From positions 1-64,000 of the forward strand of contig JAGQHQ010000003.1 in the NCBI GenBank assembly GCA_020431705.1: a DNA stretch of 64,000 nt, in the 5' to 3' direction. The notes under the pieces are model-generated. The model made no database searches, was not told the DNA's origin, and worked only from the letters and a program-made list of their open reading frames with translations. The position numbers and the translations under genes are program-made. Positions 26,565 to 36,026 of this stretch are shown piece after piece. Every line of letters begins with the position of its first letter. Within the stretch, counting starts at the first letter, position 1. This DNA comes from Candidatus Dependentiae bacterium. GTDB lineage: Bacteria; Babelota; Babeliae; Babelales; Vermiphilaceae.

Positions 26565-28133
26565 CTATGCTCGATTCATTTTGGTCGTAACAATTGCCTG
26601 AAACACAGAAAGCGATGTACTAATAAAAATATATAATGCAAGACCAGCAGAAAAATTTGCAGCAATTGCACCAAAAACAAATGCCATGCCTAGCATTGGC
26701 AGTCTTGATTCTTTGTTTCCCGGCATAGTTACCGCTTGGATCAACATCGCAAAAAATACCAAGAAAGGTAAAATGTAATACGGATCTTTTGCCGAAAGAT
26801 CTTTAACCCAGAAAAATGGTGCATGATACAATTCAAACGAGCTATTGAGCAAACGACTAAGTGCTATAAAAACTGGCAACTGCAACAACATTGGCAAACA
26901 CCCCCCAATACCAGGTAAACCATGTTTTTTTATTAATGCCGCCCGCTCTTGAGCTAGCCGTTCTGGATCACTTTTATATTTTTGCTGTAAATAAGCCAGC
27001 TTCTTCTTATATTCGGAACCTTTTTTACGCTGCTCATATGTATTGATGGTAAACGGAAACATTACAAGGCGCATAATAATAGTCAAAAGAATAATGGCAA
27101 GTCCGTAATTGCGTAAATAGCTATAAAAAAATTTTAAAACTTTAAGTAAGAACTTAGAAATAAAAGCAAACCAACCCGAATAGCCCAGCGTCTGCTCCAA
27201 ACGCTGATCAACTGCTACCATAGCATTCTCTTCTTTTGGACCAAAATAAAACGAAAGCTTCCATGACGTTTGCTTGGTAATTTCAGAACTTTCTAAAATA
27301 GCAAACAGATCATCCTTGCCAGTTAACTTGTAATATGCTCGACTGGCAAAACCTTGAATATCATCAATAAGCACATGGATGAAGTAACGATTGTCTGCAC
27401 CAAAAAATGATGGTGTGTAACGCCCTTGATTAAGATCAATACTATTTCTTGCTGTTCTCGTTATTGATCCTTGTGCATCATTCATCACTGCTGATACCAC
27501 ATCGTATTCACCAAGTTCTAGCATCCGAGGTGCAGAAAAAAACAACCGAGCCTCTAATGACTTATTAACTTTTGGCTGCACACCGATTTCCACATCAATT
27601 TTGTGTGTTTTTTTATGTATAGTAAACGTCTTGATTACCAAAGCTTGATCTGTTTCTGCCTTGTAAGCAAGCTTTACCGTCTCGTCATTGTCTTTTTTAT
27701 TAGCTAAATTATAGTAATATGGTGTTTTTTCTCCAAGTGCTAATAAAAAACATCTTACTTCACGCTCATTTTCCGGAGGCGCAGCAACGGTTGTAATTGT
27801 TTCCTGCTGGCCATTTATTGCGCGCTTAAATAAAACGCTTTGCAAACATCCCCCATCAGTTGAAAATATATAACGAGCAAACTCAGTTTCAACAATTGTT
27901 TCTTGTACAGGAACAGCACGCTGCTCATCAAAAAAATCAACTTCTGTGTTGAGCGGCTTAAGCGTTTGTTTTGTTTGTGGTGCGACAAATGTTTGACCAG
28001 AAACAACCCCGGTTTCTTTTGAAATATTATTACCAGCATGGTTTATAAAAAAATACTGAAACCCCCACGTTATAACCAAAGCAAATCCTAATGGAAGCAA
28101 TAAATCTTTAAACTTAATATTCATTCTCGGCAT
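26565..28133 (-). CDS. yidC: Membrane protein insertase YidC
   Basis: 522 residues. A first membrane segment, a large periplasmic beta domain (about 60-330; Gram-negative type) and the conserved insertase core (about 340-520) with LRNYGLAIILLTIIMRLVMF and GCLPMLLQLPVFIALSRLLN are present. The long periplasmic domain implies an outer-membrane cell plan. The start may be ATG 28133 or ATG 28124 (MNIKFKDLL), which has GAGG about 10 bases upstream. The usual rnpA/rpmH neighbours are not here. Confidence 0.94.
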   Translation of the reverse strand: MPRMNIKFKDLLLPLGFALVITWGFQYFFINHAGNNISKETGVVSGQTFVAPQTKQTLKPLNTEVDFFDEQRAVPVQETIVETEFARYIFSTDGGCLQSVLFKRAINGQQETITTVAAPPENEREVRCFLLALGEKTPYYYNLANKKDNDETVKLAYKAETDQALVIKTFTIHKKTHKIDVEIGVQPKVNKSLEARLFFSAPRMLELGEYDVVSAVMNDAQGSITRTARNSIDLNQGRYTPSFFGADNRYFIHVLIDDIQGFASRAYYKLTGKDDLFAILESSEITKQTSWKLSFYFGPKEENAMVAVDQRLEQTLGYSGWFAFISKFLLKVLKFFYSYLRNYGLAIILLTIIMRLVMFPFTINTYEQRKKGSEYKKKLAYLQQKYKSDPERLAQERAALIKKHGLPGIGGCLPMLLQLPVFIALSRLLNSSFELYHAPFFWVKDLSAKDPYYILPFLVFFAMLIQAVTMPGNKESRLPMLGMAFVFGAIAANFSAGLALYIFISTSLSVFQAIVTTKMNRA

Positions 28134-28363
28134 ACCTCTTTCTCATAGATTAAAAAAAACCACACATTGAAACCGGCAATTCAAATAGGAATTATTTTTT
28201 GACGAACACCACATTTATGAAGTAATACAGTATCTGTTAAAGAGTAGCAAAGAAAAAGGTCTTGCGCCAGCACTAGTAATGAGTTATAACAACCTTGGAA
28301 AGCTTCAACTTCACCATCTTAAATGTATCGTCTTGATTTCTGGTATTAAAAAAGGAAGAGTAT

Positions 28364-28738
28364 ATGAAAATGGAAAAAAGACGTTTTAGAATAGGACAAC
28401 TTGCCAAACATCTCGGTGTGGAAAAGTTTGTTATTCGCTTTTGGGAAAAGGAATTCAATCTTGTAACACATCGTTCTTCTGGCGGGCAACGTTTTTATGA
28501 TGAAAAAGACCTAGAACAATTTAAAAAAATTAGAGAACTTCTTTATGAGAGAGGATTTACCATTGCTGGCGCACAAAAACAACTAGAAAAAGATCTGGTA
28601 CCCATTACAGTTCGTCCTTCTATTAAAACAAATATAATAACTCCAGATAAACAGAACGTTTCAAAAGAACAAAAAGAATTGGAGTCACAACTTCGTAATT
28701 TGCAAAAACAGTTAGTAAAGCTCAGAGAACTCTTGTGA
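28364..28738 (+). CDS. MerR-type transcriptional regulator, short
   Basis: 124 residues. Residues 5-72 form a winged-helix MerR DNA-binding domain: FRIGQLAKHLGVEKFVIRFW, then SSGGQRFYDEKDLEQFKKI. The remaining part is a Lys/Gln-rich coiled coil (about 95-124) that would dimerise. No effector-binding domain or Cys ligands are present, like the small MlrA/HspR-related or RacA-like group. AAGGA lies 7 bases before the ATG. It lies just upstream of murC; the target is unknown. Confidence 0.88.
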   Translation: MKMEKRRFRIGQLAKHLGVEKFVIRFWEKEFNLVTHRSSGGQRFYDEKDLEQFKKIRELLYERGFTIAGAQKQLEKDLVPITVRPSIKTNIITPDKQNVSKEQKELESQLRNLQKQLVKLRELL

Positions 28739-28771
28739 ATATTCTTTTTTTACATTACCTTTACCTACACT

Positions 28772-30166
28772 ATGTACAGAAAAAAAGCTCACATTCATTT
28801 TGTTGGTATCGGAGGCATTGGCATGAGTGGCATTGCCACGATTCTTGCTTACCAAGGTTATGAAATATCTGGTTGCGATACAGACTTGCAGCAAAAAACA
28901 ATTGTAGACCTCAAGGCACTTGGTGCAACAATAGTTGAGGGTAATAACCAACTTTTGTGCCATCAAAATACTATTGACATCCTTGTTTATTCCTCTGCCA
29001 TAAAAGCTAACAATCCTGAAATTATTGCAGCACAAAAACGTGGTGTTGCTACTATTGGACGAGCACTTATGCTAGCAGAGCTCATGCGCACAAAATACAG
29101 CATAGCCATTGCAGGATCACATGGTAAAACAACAACAACTTCACTTATTTCTCACATATTAATTAATGCACAGCTCGATCCAACCGTAATCATTGGCGGT
29201 AATTTAAAAAACATATCTACCAATGCACGACTTGGGCAAGGTGATTTTCTCGTTGCAGAAGCGGATGAAAGCGACCGATCATTATCACATTTGCATGCAA
29301 CACTTGCCATTGTTACTAACATTGATTTAGAGCATTTAGAAACATATAAAAATTTAGAAGATATTAAACAAACATTTAAACATTTTTTAAATAATATACC
29401 CTTTTATGGAAAAGCAATTATTTGTATTGATGATCTCAATGTGCAATCACTTTTACCACTACCACACATACAGTTTATTAAATATGGTATAATATCACCA
29501 GAAGCTGATATTACAGCAAAAGACATCACTCTTTATCCTGAAAAATCAATATTTAGCCTCTGGGAACAAAAAAGTAACACTCTTGTGGGATCTATAGAGC
29601 TTACTATGCCAGGCAGACACAACATATTGAATGCTCTTGCTGCAATTGCCCTTGCACGAGAACTAGGCATTTCCTTTACCACTATTGCACGATCATTAAA
29701 CACCTTCAAAGGTATTGAGCGACGTTTTAGCTACAAAGGCACAACATTTGCTGGTGCAGAAATTTTTGATGATTATGGGCACCATCCTAAAGAGATTGAA
29801 TGCACGTTACTTACTGCAAGAAAACGCTCAAAGAAAAATCTTACTGTTGTTTTCCAGCCACATCGATACACTCGTACCCATAAACTCTGGGATATGTTTA
29901 TCCAAACATTTCTAAACAGCAATATTGATAGCCTCATCATTACTGATATTTATCCCGCGAGCGAAGCACCCATTACAAACATTACAAGTAAAAAATTTGC
30001 ACAAGCACTTTTACAGCATAATCCTCCATTTACAGTCACATATGTACCATACGAGTATGATTTCTGCTCTATCAAAAAAGAACTTATAAAGAATGTACAA
30101 AAAGACGACCTCATATTGCTCCTTGGGGCAGGTAAAATCAACCAACTCGCACAATATCTTGTTTGA
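28772..30166 (+). CDS. murC: UDP-N-acetylmuramate-L-alanine ligase
   Basis: 464 residues. The Rossmann nucleotide motif GIGGIGMSG is at 12-20, the ATP loop GSHGKTTTT at about 113-121, then the central domain ADESDRSLSHLHATLAIVTN and the C-terminal ligase domain with DDYGHHPKEIECTL. It adds L-alanine to UDP-MurNAc, the first peptide step of peptidoglycan synthesis in the cytoplasm. It stands alone without other mur genes, which implies at least residual peptidoglycan synthesis elsewhere in the genome. Confidence 0.95.
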   Translation: MYRKKAHIHFVGIGGIGMSGIATILAYQGYEISGCDTDLQQKTIVDLKALGATIVEGNNQLLCHQNTIDILVYSSAIKANNPEIIAAQKRGVATIGRALMLAELMRTKYSIAIAGSHGKTTTTSLISHILINAQLDPTVIIGGNLKNISTNARLGQGDFLVAEADESDRSLSHLHATLAIVTNIDLEHLETYKNLEDIKQTFKHFLNNIPFYGKAIICIDDLNVQSLLPLPHIQFIKYGIISPEADITAKDITLYPEKSIFSLWEQKSNTLVGSIELTMPGRHNILNALAAIALARELGISFTTIARSLNTFKGIERRFSYKGTTFAGAEIFDDYGHHPKEIECTLLTARKRSKKNLTVVFQPHRYTRTHKLWDMFIQTFLNSNIDSLIITDIYPASEAPITNITSKKFAQALLQHNPPFTVTYVPYEYDFCSIKKELIKNVQKDDLILLLGAGKINQLAQYLV

Positions 30167-30258
30167 TAAAACCATTGCTATTGCTCATTGCCAATTTGTA
30201 TATTTATCAAGAATAGGATAACTATATACGTGCAATGTTTAAGATTAGGGGAGTAGTG

Positions 30259-30681
30259 ATGAAGAAAGGTTTAATTGCAGTGATCGCTATATGCGCGGTT
30301 ATCGTAGGCCTGGCATATAAACAACCAGTCTCCGCACGCCGTCGTCGAGACAGAGATGGTCATTATTATTATTCTAACCGTGGAAGAAGAGCAGGTCTTG
30401 GACTCTTAGGTGGTGCTCTTGGTGGTGCAGCAATTGGTGGCCTTGCTGGTGGTGGTAGAGGTGCTGGTATTGGTGCCGGAGTAGGTGCAGGCCTTGGTTT
30501 GATCACTGGTGCTGCAAGCGGCAGAAAATATTATTATGCTGACGACGAATATTACGACGAAGAAGATGATGATTTCGAAGATGAAGAATATAATGAAGAT
30601 GATGACGACCAAGAAGATACACAGAGTCGACCTTCAGTATTACGTAAAAAAGGATCATCTTCTAAATCAAAAAAATACTAA
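30259..30681 (+). CDS. Exported glycine-zipper protein with acidic tail
   Basis: 140 residues from the ATG at 30259, which has GGGGAG close upstream (an upstream ATG at 30235 lacks one). Residues 1-27 are a signal peptide ending at VSA-RR. Next come a basic Tyr-rich stretch, a glycine-zipper block at about 40-80 (GGALGGAAIGGLAGGGRG), and a strongly acidic tail of Asp, Glu and Tyr, then a basic Lys/Ser end. The zipper resembles 2TM glycine-zipper outer-membrane proteins. Function unknown. Confidence 0.78.
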   Translation: MKKGLIAVIAICAVIVGLAYKQPVSARRRRDRDGHYYYSNRGRRAGLGLLGGALGGAAIGGLAGGGRGAGIGAGVGAGLGLITGAASGRKYYYADDEYYDEEDDDFEDEEYNEDDDDQEDTQSRPSVLRKKGSSSKSKKY

Positions 30682-30781
30682 AATACGGATTAGTTTCGCT
30701 ACACAATCTTTGAATACTTGACAAAAACATAAAATAACATAATTTTTTTGGGAAAGTGTGCTGATATAAAAAGGAGATATC

Positions 30782-31099
30782 GTGAAACAATCAATACAAA
30801 AACTTTTGTTTGCCATTTTTGCTGCTTTTGCCGGCATTGCATTCTTTGAGACAATTCGCGCAGCAAATTTTGCACAACGCTATGGCACTAATTCATACAT
30901 TACTACACATCCATTGTATTTCAAAAAAATTGACGATCGTGGCCGCATTATCAGAATGGAACATACTAAGCATCCTCGCCGCGAAGAGAGAAAAATGCGC
31001 AACGAACACAAAAAAATGAAAAATGGTAAGAAAAAAATGAAGCACATGGTCAAACGTGATCAAGTACAACGTAACGCCACGAACATAAAAAAAATGTAA
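30782..31099 (+). CDS. Small exported basic protein, Lys/Met-rich
   Basis: 105 residues, starting at GTG 30782 with AAGGAG 6 bases upstream. The signal peptide covers about 1-27 (FAIFAAFAGIAFFETIRA). The mature part is strongly basic with repeated KM and KK pairs (REERKMRNEHKKMKNGKKKM). No known family recognised. The signal peptide, good ribosome-binding site and strong terminator behind it support a real gene. Confidence 0.72.
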   Translation: MKQSIQKLLFAIFAAFAGIAFFETIRAANFAQRYGTNSYITTHPLYFKKIDDRGRIIRMEHTKHPRREERKMRNEHKKMKNGKKKMKHMVKRDQVQRNATNIKKM

Positions 31100-31124
31100 T
31101 TTGCACATAAAAAATTGTTCGTGC

Positions 31125-31154
31125 AAAAACCCGGGGTTATCCCCGGGTTTTTTT
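31125..31154. terminator. Strong bidirectional terminator
   Basis: CCCGGGG (31130-31136) pairs perfectly with CCCCGGG (31141-31147) around a TTAT loop, flanked by five A on the left and seven T on the right. It can end the plus-strand gene at 31099 and the minus-strand lipoprotein gene, whose stop codon lies inside its edge. Confidence 0.85.
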
Positions 31155-31617
31155 ATATCATATCTTGTTGACCAACAAATAGTACCAATTCAACTTTTTC
31201 ATTTTTCTCAGGTCGAATTGAAACAATACACATTTTTCCTGGCCTATCAAATATTAGCAATAACTCTTTTCCTTCAAAACAATTTCGCTCTTGCCAACCA
31301 AGACACTCCATCTCTTTTTTATAAAACATTTTAAGTTCCTGTTGACTGTCAAATTTAGCATAATATCCGATAATGACCTTATTATTTTTATTATCTATAC
31401 ACGTAAAGCACTCAATAGGTTCCAAACCAAATGGAAGCGGAATATCAATTAATTTCGCTTCAAGTAAATCTTGTTCTAATACCATAGTAGCAGTTTCAAG
31501 ATGTTCTTTAACTGGCGAAAGTTGTTGATCTAACTCTTTTTGTTTCCTAACGTTTTTTGAACAACTAGAAACAAATAATAGTAGGCAAAGTATAGTTACC
31601 AATCTTTTTATGCTCAC
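31153..31617 (-). CDS. Lipoprotein of unknown function
   Basis: 154 residues from the second of two tandem GTG codons (31617), placed 6 bases after GGAGG; the first GTG (31620) is too close. Residues 1-19 form a lipoprotein signal peptide with lipobox VSSC, so the Cys would be lipid-modified and the protein anchored in a membrane. The mature part is a small alpha/beta domain (IIGYYAKFDSQQELKMFYKK) with Cys residues in FTCIDN, EMECLGW and ERNCFEG. It lies after the rplS terminator. Confidence 0.78.
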   Translation of the reverse strand: MSIKRLVTILCLLLFVSSCSKNVRKQKELDQQLSPVKEHLETATMVLEQDLLEAKLIDIPLPFGLEPIECFTCIDNKNNKVIIGYYAKFDSQQELKMFYKKEMECLGWQERNCFEGKELLLIFDRPGKMCIVSIRPEKNEKVELVLFVGQQDMI

Positions 31618-31636
31618 CACCTACCTCCAGGATAAT

Positions 31637-31670
31637 AAAAAATCCCGCCATTGCTTTAAAAGCCGGCGGG
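31637..31670 (-). terminator. Rho-independent terminator of the ffh-rpsP-trmD-rplS operon
   Basis: On the minus strand CCCGCC (complement of 31665-31670) pairs with GGCGGG (complement of 31644-31649), followed by a T run (complement of 31637-31642). It begins 31 bases after the rplS stop. Confidence 0.78.
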
Positions 31671-31700
31671 AAAAAGTATTATCAACACTTTTGACATTCT

Positions 31701-32159
31701 CTACTCTTTATTCTCGGTATGCTCTTGCACTTCTGGCTCTTCTGGAGCAGTAATATCGTTGGCATGAGCTTGAGCAATTTGATCTTTTTGTTGACGAGTT
31801 CTGACCAACTCTTGTACACGAGAACGCTTACCTGTTCGATCTCTCATATAGCCAAGATACGCACGACGCACTTTACCTTTGCTCACAAATTTAATTGACT
31901 CGATTAATGGAGAATAGTATGGATAAATACGTTCAACTGAAATACTATTTGCACCAATTTTTCGTACAGTAAATGTTTTAGACGCACCGTTTTCACTCAT
32001 TCTGAGAACAAAACCCTGAAACACCTGCAAACGCTTTTTATCCCCCTCCTTAATCCATTGCGATACTGCTATTGTATCGCCAATGTTAAAATCAGGAAAA
32101 TTACGCTCATACACACCCAATTGGTTAATTGTTTCCTTAGTAAGGCCTTTAGCTTTCAT
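31701..32159 (-). CDS. rplS: 50S ribosomal protein L19
   Basis: 152 residues from ATG 32159 (AGGA 6 bases upstream); the frame opens earlier at a TTG (32180). The region FNIGDTIAVSQWIKEGDKKR, the VRKIGANSISVERIYPYYSP stretch and KVRRAYLGYMRDRTGKRSRV are L19. An acidic tail of about 25 residues (EEPEVQEHTENKE) is extra compared with the usual 115. L19 lies at a subunit bridge. It is the last gene of its operon. Confidence 0.95.
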   Translation of the reverse strand: MKAKGLTKETINQLGVYERNFPDFNIGDTIAVSQWIKEGDKKRLQVFQGFVLRMSENGASKTFTVRKIGANSISVERIYPYYSPLIESIKFVSKGKVRRAYLGYMRDRTGKRSRVQELVRTRQQKDQIAQAHANDITAPEEPEVQEHTENKE

Positions 32160-32243
32160 CATGCGTCCTATATACATCAAAATTGATCAATTTTTACGAA
32201 ATTCTTTCTTTACTATACCCCAAATGAGGTTTTTTGCCAATTT

Positions 32244-33551
32244 CTAAACTAATTTTTGGTTTAATCCAAGCCAACGATCTAAAATAATTGCCACCGCAGA
32301 CCTAACTGATAAGTGGTTAAAATCAGATAATCCAATTACTGGAACCAACAGATAATTACAACGTTCAAGCACCCGCTGAGCAAGTCCTTGACCAGTACCA
32401 AACAAGAATAGCACTGGCCTATCTTGCGCCCACACTTTCGTTTGATCATGATATGTAATAACTTGTTGATGTATACTTGTTTTTGCTGACGTTGCAATTA
32501 ACAACGGCTTTTTGCCCTCTTTATGCTCAATTGCTTTAATAACTTCATCCAGAGATTCTTGTAGTATAACCTGTTTAACCGCTCTATGACGGCTGTAGTT
32601 ATACGTTACTCCTACACCTTTTTGCCAGAAATCAAGTAGTGTACTAACTATTTTTTGCTGATCAATAAGTGGCGTAACAACAAAAAACTTTTTAATACCA
32701 TATGTCTTCGCAGAACGGGCAATGTCATGTATATCAATTGAAGTTACCGACGTGGTACCTTCAATTCCCTCAGAACCAATAAGAACATCCGTATGCATTA
32801 GAGCAGCATAGTGAGACGGTATATATTTTGACGCCAGCGTCCTCTCTTGCTGTGTTGGCGCACTTGTACGCAACCAATCAAAATGACGCAATACCGTTCG
32901 TTTTGCCGCCTCGTCTCGTCGCCACGTAGCCATAGCAGCATGATTACCAGATCGTACTACTTCAGGAACCACATGTCCTCTCCACTCAACCGGCGCACAG
33001 TACTCCGGATAATCAACAAATGCACAAGAAAATGAGTCGTGCTCAACAGATGCCTGTTTACCAACAACACCAGGCACAAATCGTAGCAAACCTTCAAGCA
33101 ACATCATTGCGGGTATATCACCACCCATTAATACAAAATCACCAACCGAAATTATTTCATCCGCATATTCTTGCTCAATTCGATCATCCATGCCCTCATA
33201 ACGAGCAGGCAAAAGCATTATATGTTTTTTTTCAGCAACACGTTGCGCTATATATTTGAGTACATGTTGATTTAATTTTTTGCCATTAGGAGAGAAAAAA
33301 ATTTTAAATGCATTCCCTTTTTCAGCCTCTTTTGCTTCAATTGCACGCTGAATAACCTCTGGCCTGATAACCATTCCAGCACCATGGCCAAAGGTTGGTG
33401 CATCAATTCGTTCTTTTGGAGATACAAACGAAAAAAGACTATCAACATTAACGTCAACAATCTTATTTTCCCGTGCTTTACCGATTAAACTTGTTTTCAG
33501 AAATTCTGTATACAAGCCTGGAAACGCGGAAATAATTGAAATATTATTCAT
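32244..33551 (-). CDS. trmD: tRNA (guanine-N1) methyltransferase TrmD fused to a second SPOUT domain
   Basis: 435 residues; TrmD alone is about 230-260. Residues 1-245 are TrmD: SPKERIDAPTFGHGAGMV, ARYEGMDDRIE (117-126), the SAM-knot SVGDFVLMGGDIPAM and SGNHAAMATWRRDEA. It methylates G37 of tRNA. Residues about 248-435 match the TM1570-like RNA methyltransferase family (Methyltrn_RNA_4): DIHDIARSAKTYGI, VTYNYSRHRAV, FLFGTGQGL and NHLSVRSAVAIILDRWLG. In Thermotoga the two are adjacent separate genes; here they form one protein. It lies 6 bases after rpsP. Confidence 0.92.
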   Translation of the reverse strand: MNNISIISAFPGLYTEFLKTSLIGKARENKIVDVNVDSLFSFVSPKERIDAPTFGHGAGMVIRPEVIQRAIEAKEAEKGNAFKIFFSPNGKKLNQHVLKYIAQRVAEKKHIMLLPARYEGMDDRIEQEYADEIISVGDFVLMGGDIPAMMLLEGLLRFVPGVVGKQASVEHDSFSCAFVDYPEYCAPVEWRGHVVPEVVRSGNHAAMATWRRDEAAKRTVLRHFDWLRTSAPTQQERTLASKYIPSHYAALMHTDVLIGSEGIEGTTSVTSIDIHDIARSAKTYGIKKFFVVTPLIDQQKIVSTLLDFWQKGVGVTYNYSRHRAVKQVILQESLDEVIKAIEHKEGKKPLLIATSAKTSIHQQVITYHDQTKVWAQDRPVLFLFGTGQGLAQRVLERCNYLLVPVIGLSDFNHLSVRSAVAIILDRWLGLNQKLV

Positions 33552-33557
33552 GTACTG

Positions 33558-33884
33558 CTATTGTTTATCAGCTTTTTCGATATTTTCTTCTGCCACAAGT
33601 TGTGGTTGCTCAACTATAGCTTTCCTAACTGGGCCAGAAGCAATACCGTCACGCTTGAAACGCTTAATAATTTTCAGCGCAGATTCACTTGGCTGTGCGC
33701 CAACAGAAATCCATTTATCAACACCTTCTTGGTCGAATTGAATCAAACGGCTGTTGAGTGCATCATAGGTACCCAAATCTTGCAAAAACTTACCGTCTCT
33801 TTTCTTACGACCATCAACTGCAATAATACGATAAAACGGAACTTTTTTCTTACCAATACGCGATAGGCGAATTCTAACTGGCAT
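33558..33884 (-). CDS. rpsP: 30S ribosomal protein S16
   Basis: 108 residues. MPVRIRLSRIGKKKVPFYRI, the ADGRKKRDGKFLQDLGTYD block (VDGRKKRDG) and VGAQPSESALKIIKRF are S16. A short tail rich in Glu and Lys follows. S16 stabilises 16S rRNA. ffh-rpsP-trmD-rplS is a widely kept order; rimM, often between rpsP and trmD, is absent. Confidence 0.96.
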   Translation of the reverse strand: MPVRIRLSRIGKKKVPFYRIIAVDGRKKRDGKFLQDLGTYDALNSRLIQFDQEGVDKWISVGAQPSESALKIIKRFKRDGIASGPVRKAIVEQPQLVAEENIEKADKQ

Positions 33885-33921
33885 GCACGTAATCCTTTAT
33901 GAAAAACAATAAATAATTTAC

Positions 33922-35250
33922 TTAAAAAGGTTGTTTAAAACCACCAAACTTCTTGAACAGCTTAACATATTGTTTGCTTTGTTCAAAGCGCTGTAACAAT
34001 TGATTAACCTGTGATAGATCAACCCCAGCACCCATAGCAACTCTTTTTTTGCGAGATTTATCTAAAATAGACGGTCGGAGACGCTCTTTCGGTGTCATAG
34101 AATTTATAATAGCCTTGAAACGTTTCATCTCTTGTTCGCCTTTTTGAATCATCTCGGGGGACAATTTCAAACCACCCATACCCGGAATATATTTAAGCAA
34201 AGAGCTCATTGACCCTATTCTACCCATCATATCCATTTGGCTTGCAAAATCTTGCAACGAAAAGTTACCACTTATAAATGAACTATAAGCCGCTTCCTGT
34301 TCTGATTTTTTAATTGTTGCATCTGCCTTTTCTGCCAGACTCGTTAAGTCACCCATACCGAGTATTCTGCCAGCCATACGGTCTGGATGAAAGAGCTCTA
34401 AGTCTTCAACCTTTTCACCAATACCAATAAATGCAATTTGCTTTTTGAGTGCATAACGAAATGAAAATGCTGCTCCACCACGGCTATCACTATCCATTTT
34501 ACTCATTATCACCGCATCAAAACCGACATGCTTTTCAAATGTTTTTGCAACATTAAGCGATTCCTGCCCTGTCATCGCATCAAGCACTAGTAGTTTATGC
34601 GTTGGCCGTACGCCTACATCAATTGCCTGCAACTCTTTAAGCATAGCGTCATCAACATGCAATCTACCTGCAGTATCAAGAAGTAATACATCATAATTAT
34701 GCTGCTTTGCATATTTTTGAATATCTCGTGCTGCATACACCGGATCAGTTTCTTGTGAACGATAAAAATCGGCACCCGCTTGTCCTGCAATAATCTCCAA
34801 TTGATCAATTGCTGCAGGACGATAAAAATCAACTGATCCAAGCAAAACTTTTTTGCTCTTATTTTTTTTATCTTTTTTAATCCAAAATGCTAATTTTGAT
34901 AATGTCGTTGTTTTACCGGAACCTTGTAAACCCATAACCATTACGGTAGACGGAAACTGAAACTCAAATTTTTTCACTTCTTTTTGATCGCCTAAAAAAT
35001 CCTTCAGTTGATCATGTACCACTTTCACAAGCTGCTCACCCGGCTTAAGAGCGGCAATTACTTTTTGCCCAATCACTTCCTTTTTTACATTTTCGATAAA
35101 CACTTGTACTAAATCATATGGCACATCTGCTTGAAGCAATGCGTCCTGCACACTATTAAGAGCATCTTTAATATTTTTTTCTGTCAAACGACTACTATCA
35201 CTGATTGTAGAAAAAATTGACGAGAGTTTATTGGTTAAAAAATCAAACAT
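33922..35250 (-). CDS. ffh: Signal recognition particle protein Ffh
   Basis: 442 residues. The N-domain helices, the GTPase P-loop GLQGSGKTTTLSKLA near residue 110, DTAGRLHVDDAML, and the KMDSDSRGGAAFSF region are visible, followed by the Met-rich M domain (about 295-440) with MGRIGSMSSLLKYIPGMGG. It binds signal sequences and hands ribosomes to the membrane. It starts the operon with rpsP, trmD and rplS. Confidence 0.96.
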   Translation of the reverse strand: MFDFLTNKLSSIFSTISDSSRLTEKNIKDALNSVQDALLQADVPYDLVQVFIENVKKEVIGQKVIAALKPGEQLVKVVHDQLKDFLGDQKEVKKFEFQFPSTVMVMGLQGSGKTTTLSKLAFWIKKDKKNKSKKVLLGSVDFYRPAAIDQLEIIAGQAGADFYRSQETDPVYAARDIQKYAKQHNYDVLLLDTAGRLHVDDAMLKELQAIDVGVRPTHKLLVLDAMTGQESLNVAKTFEKHVGFDAVIMSKMDSDSRGGAAFSFRYALKKQIAFIGIGEKVEDLELFHPDRMAGRILGMGDLTSLAEKADATIKKSEQEAAYSSFISGNFSLQDFASQMDMMGRIGSMSSLLKYIPGMGGLKLSPEMIQKGEQEMKRFKAIINSMTPKERLRPSILDKSRKKRVAMGAGVDLSQVNQLLQRFEQSKQYVKLFKKFGGFKQPF

Positions 35251-35364
35251 ACGTTACTATGCCTTTATTGCTGATGTCCTGCATTGTATATCGAATATTA
35301 TTCAATTTTTATTGTACCAAAAATAAGCATCTTTGTAAGCAAATAAAAGCTCGCTACTCAATCC

Positions 35365-36026
35365 TTATTGACTTAATGGTTTTCTAGCTACCGGAACCTT
35401 TACTTGCTTAGGAGCTGGTAACTCCACCGATTTAGCCGAATCAATAATTGGTTTGGGTAGAACCTCTTTTGTCGGTGATAAGTTTACTGGCTTAAATAGC
35501 TCAACAACTGGATCAATTGTCTGCTGAAAAAGCTTTATTATATTATTCCTTAGATTTTCGTCAATCTTAGTTTTTTTCAACGTATCTCCCGCACCCATCA
35601 TGATTGGTACAGCAGAAAACCCAACTGCCATTATTTTATCTATCATCTCCTCATTCACCTCTTTAGGCCTCATACTTGAATCAGGATATTGAGCAGAATA
35701 CATCGCCTCTAATACAACCAGCTCTTTTGCTTGCAACATTATTGGATAAACAATATTCTTTTCTACATCATTCAATTTAGCGCTCCAACCATTCATATAC
35801 ACATGTAGCAATTTTTGAAACTATCTTGCAGTTGTATTCCTGCATTTTTCACTTCTGGTAATTCTGACGCTTCCAAGGCAGATTTAACAATGCCACCAAA
35901 GAGTTCCTTTTGTTTATCGTTAAATAACTCAGCTTTTTCTCCAAGCTTTTTTTCTTTCAGACCCTCTTGCGCATATAACCCAACAAAAAGTATTGTCACT
36001 AAACCCGCTATTAATAATTTTTTCAT
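35365..36026 (-). pseudogene. Exported protein split by a frameshift (two overlapping frames)
   Basis: The first frame (36026-35793) codes a signal peptide (LLIAGLVTILFVGLYA) and about 57 residues of helical sequence, ending KNCYMCI. The second frame (35811-35365) has only a TTG start inside the first, no signal peptide, and continues as a helical then Pro/Lys-rich protein (KEVLPKPIIDSAKSVELPAP). Read together they give one exported protein of about 215 residues. The frames overlap at 35793-35811 with offset -1, next to an A5 run. It could be a decayed gene, a sequence error, or two coupled genes. No family recognised. Confidence 0.5.
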
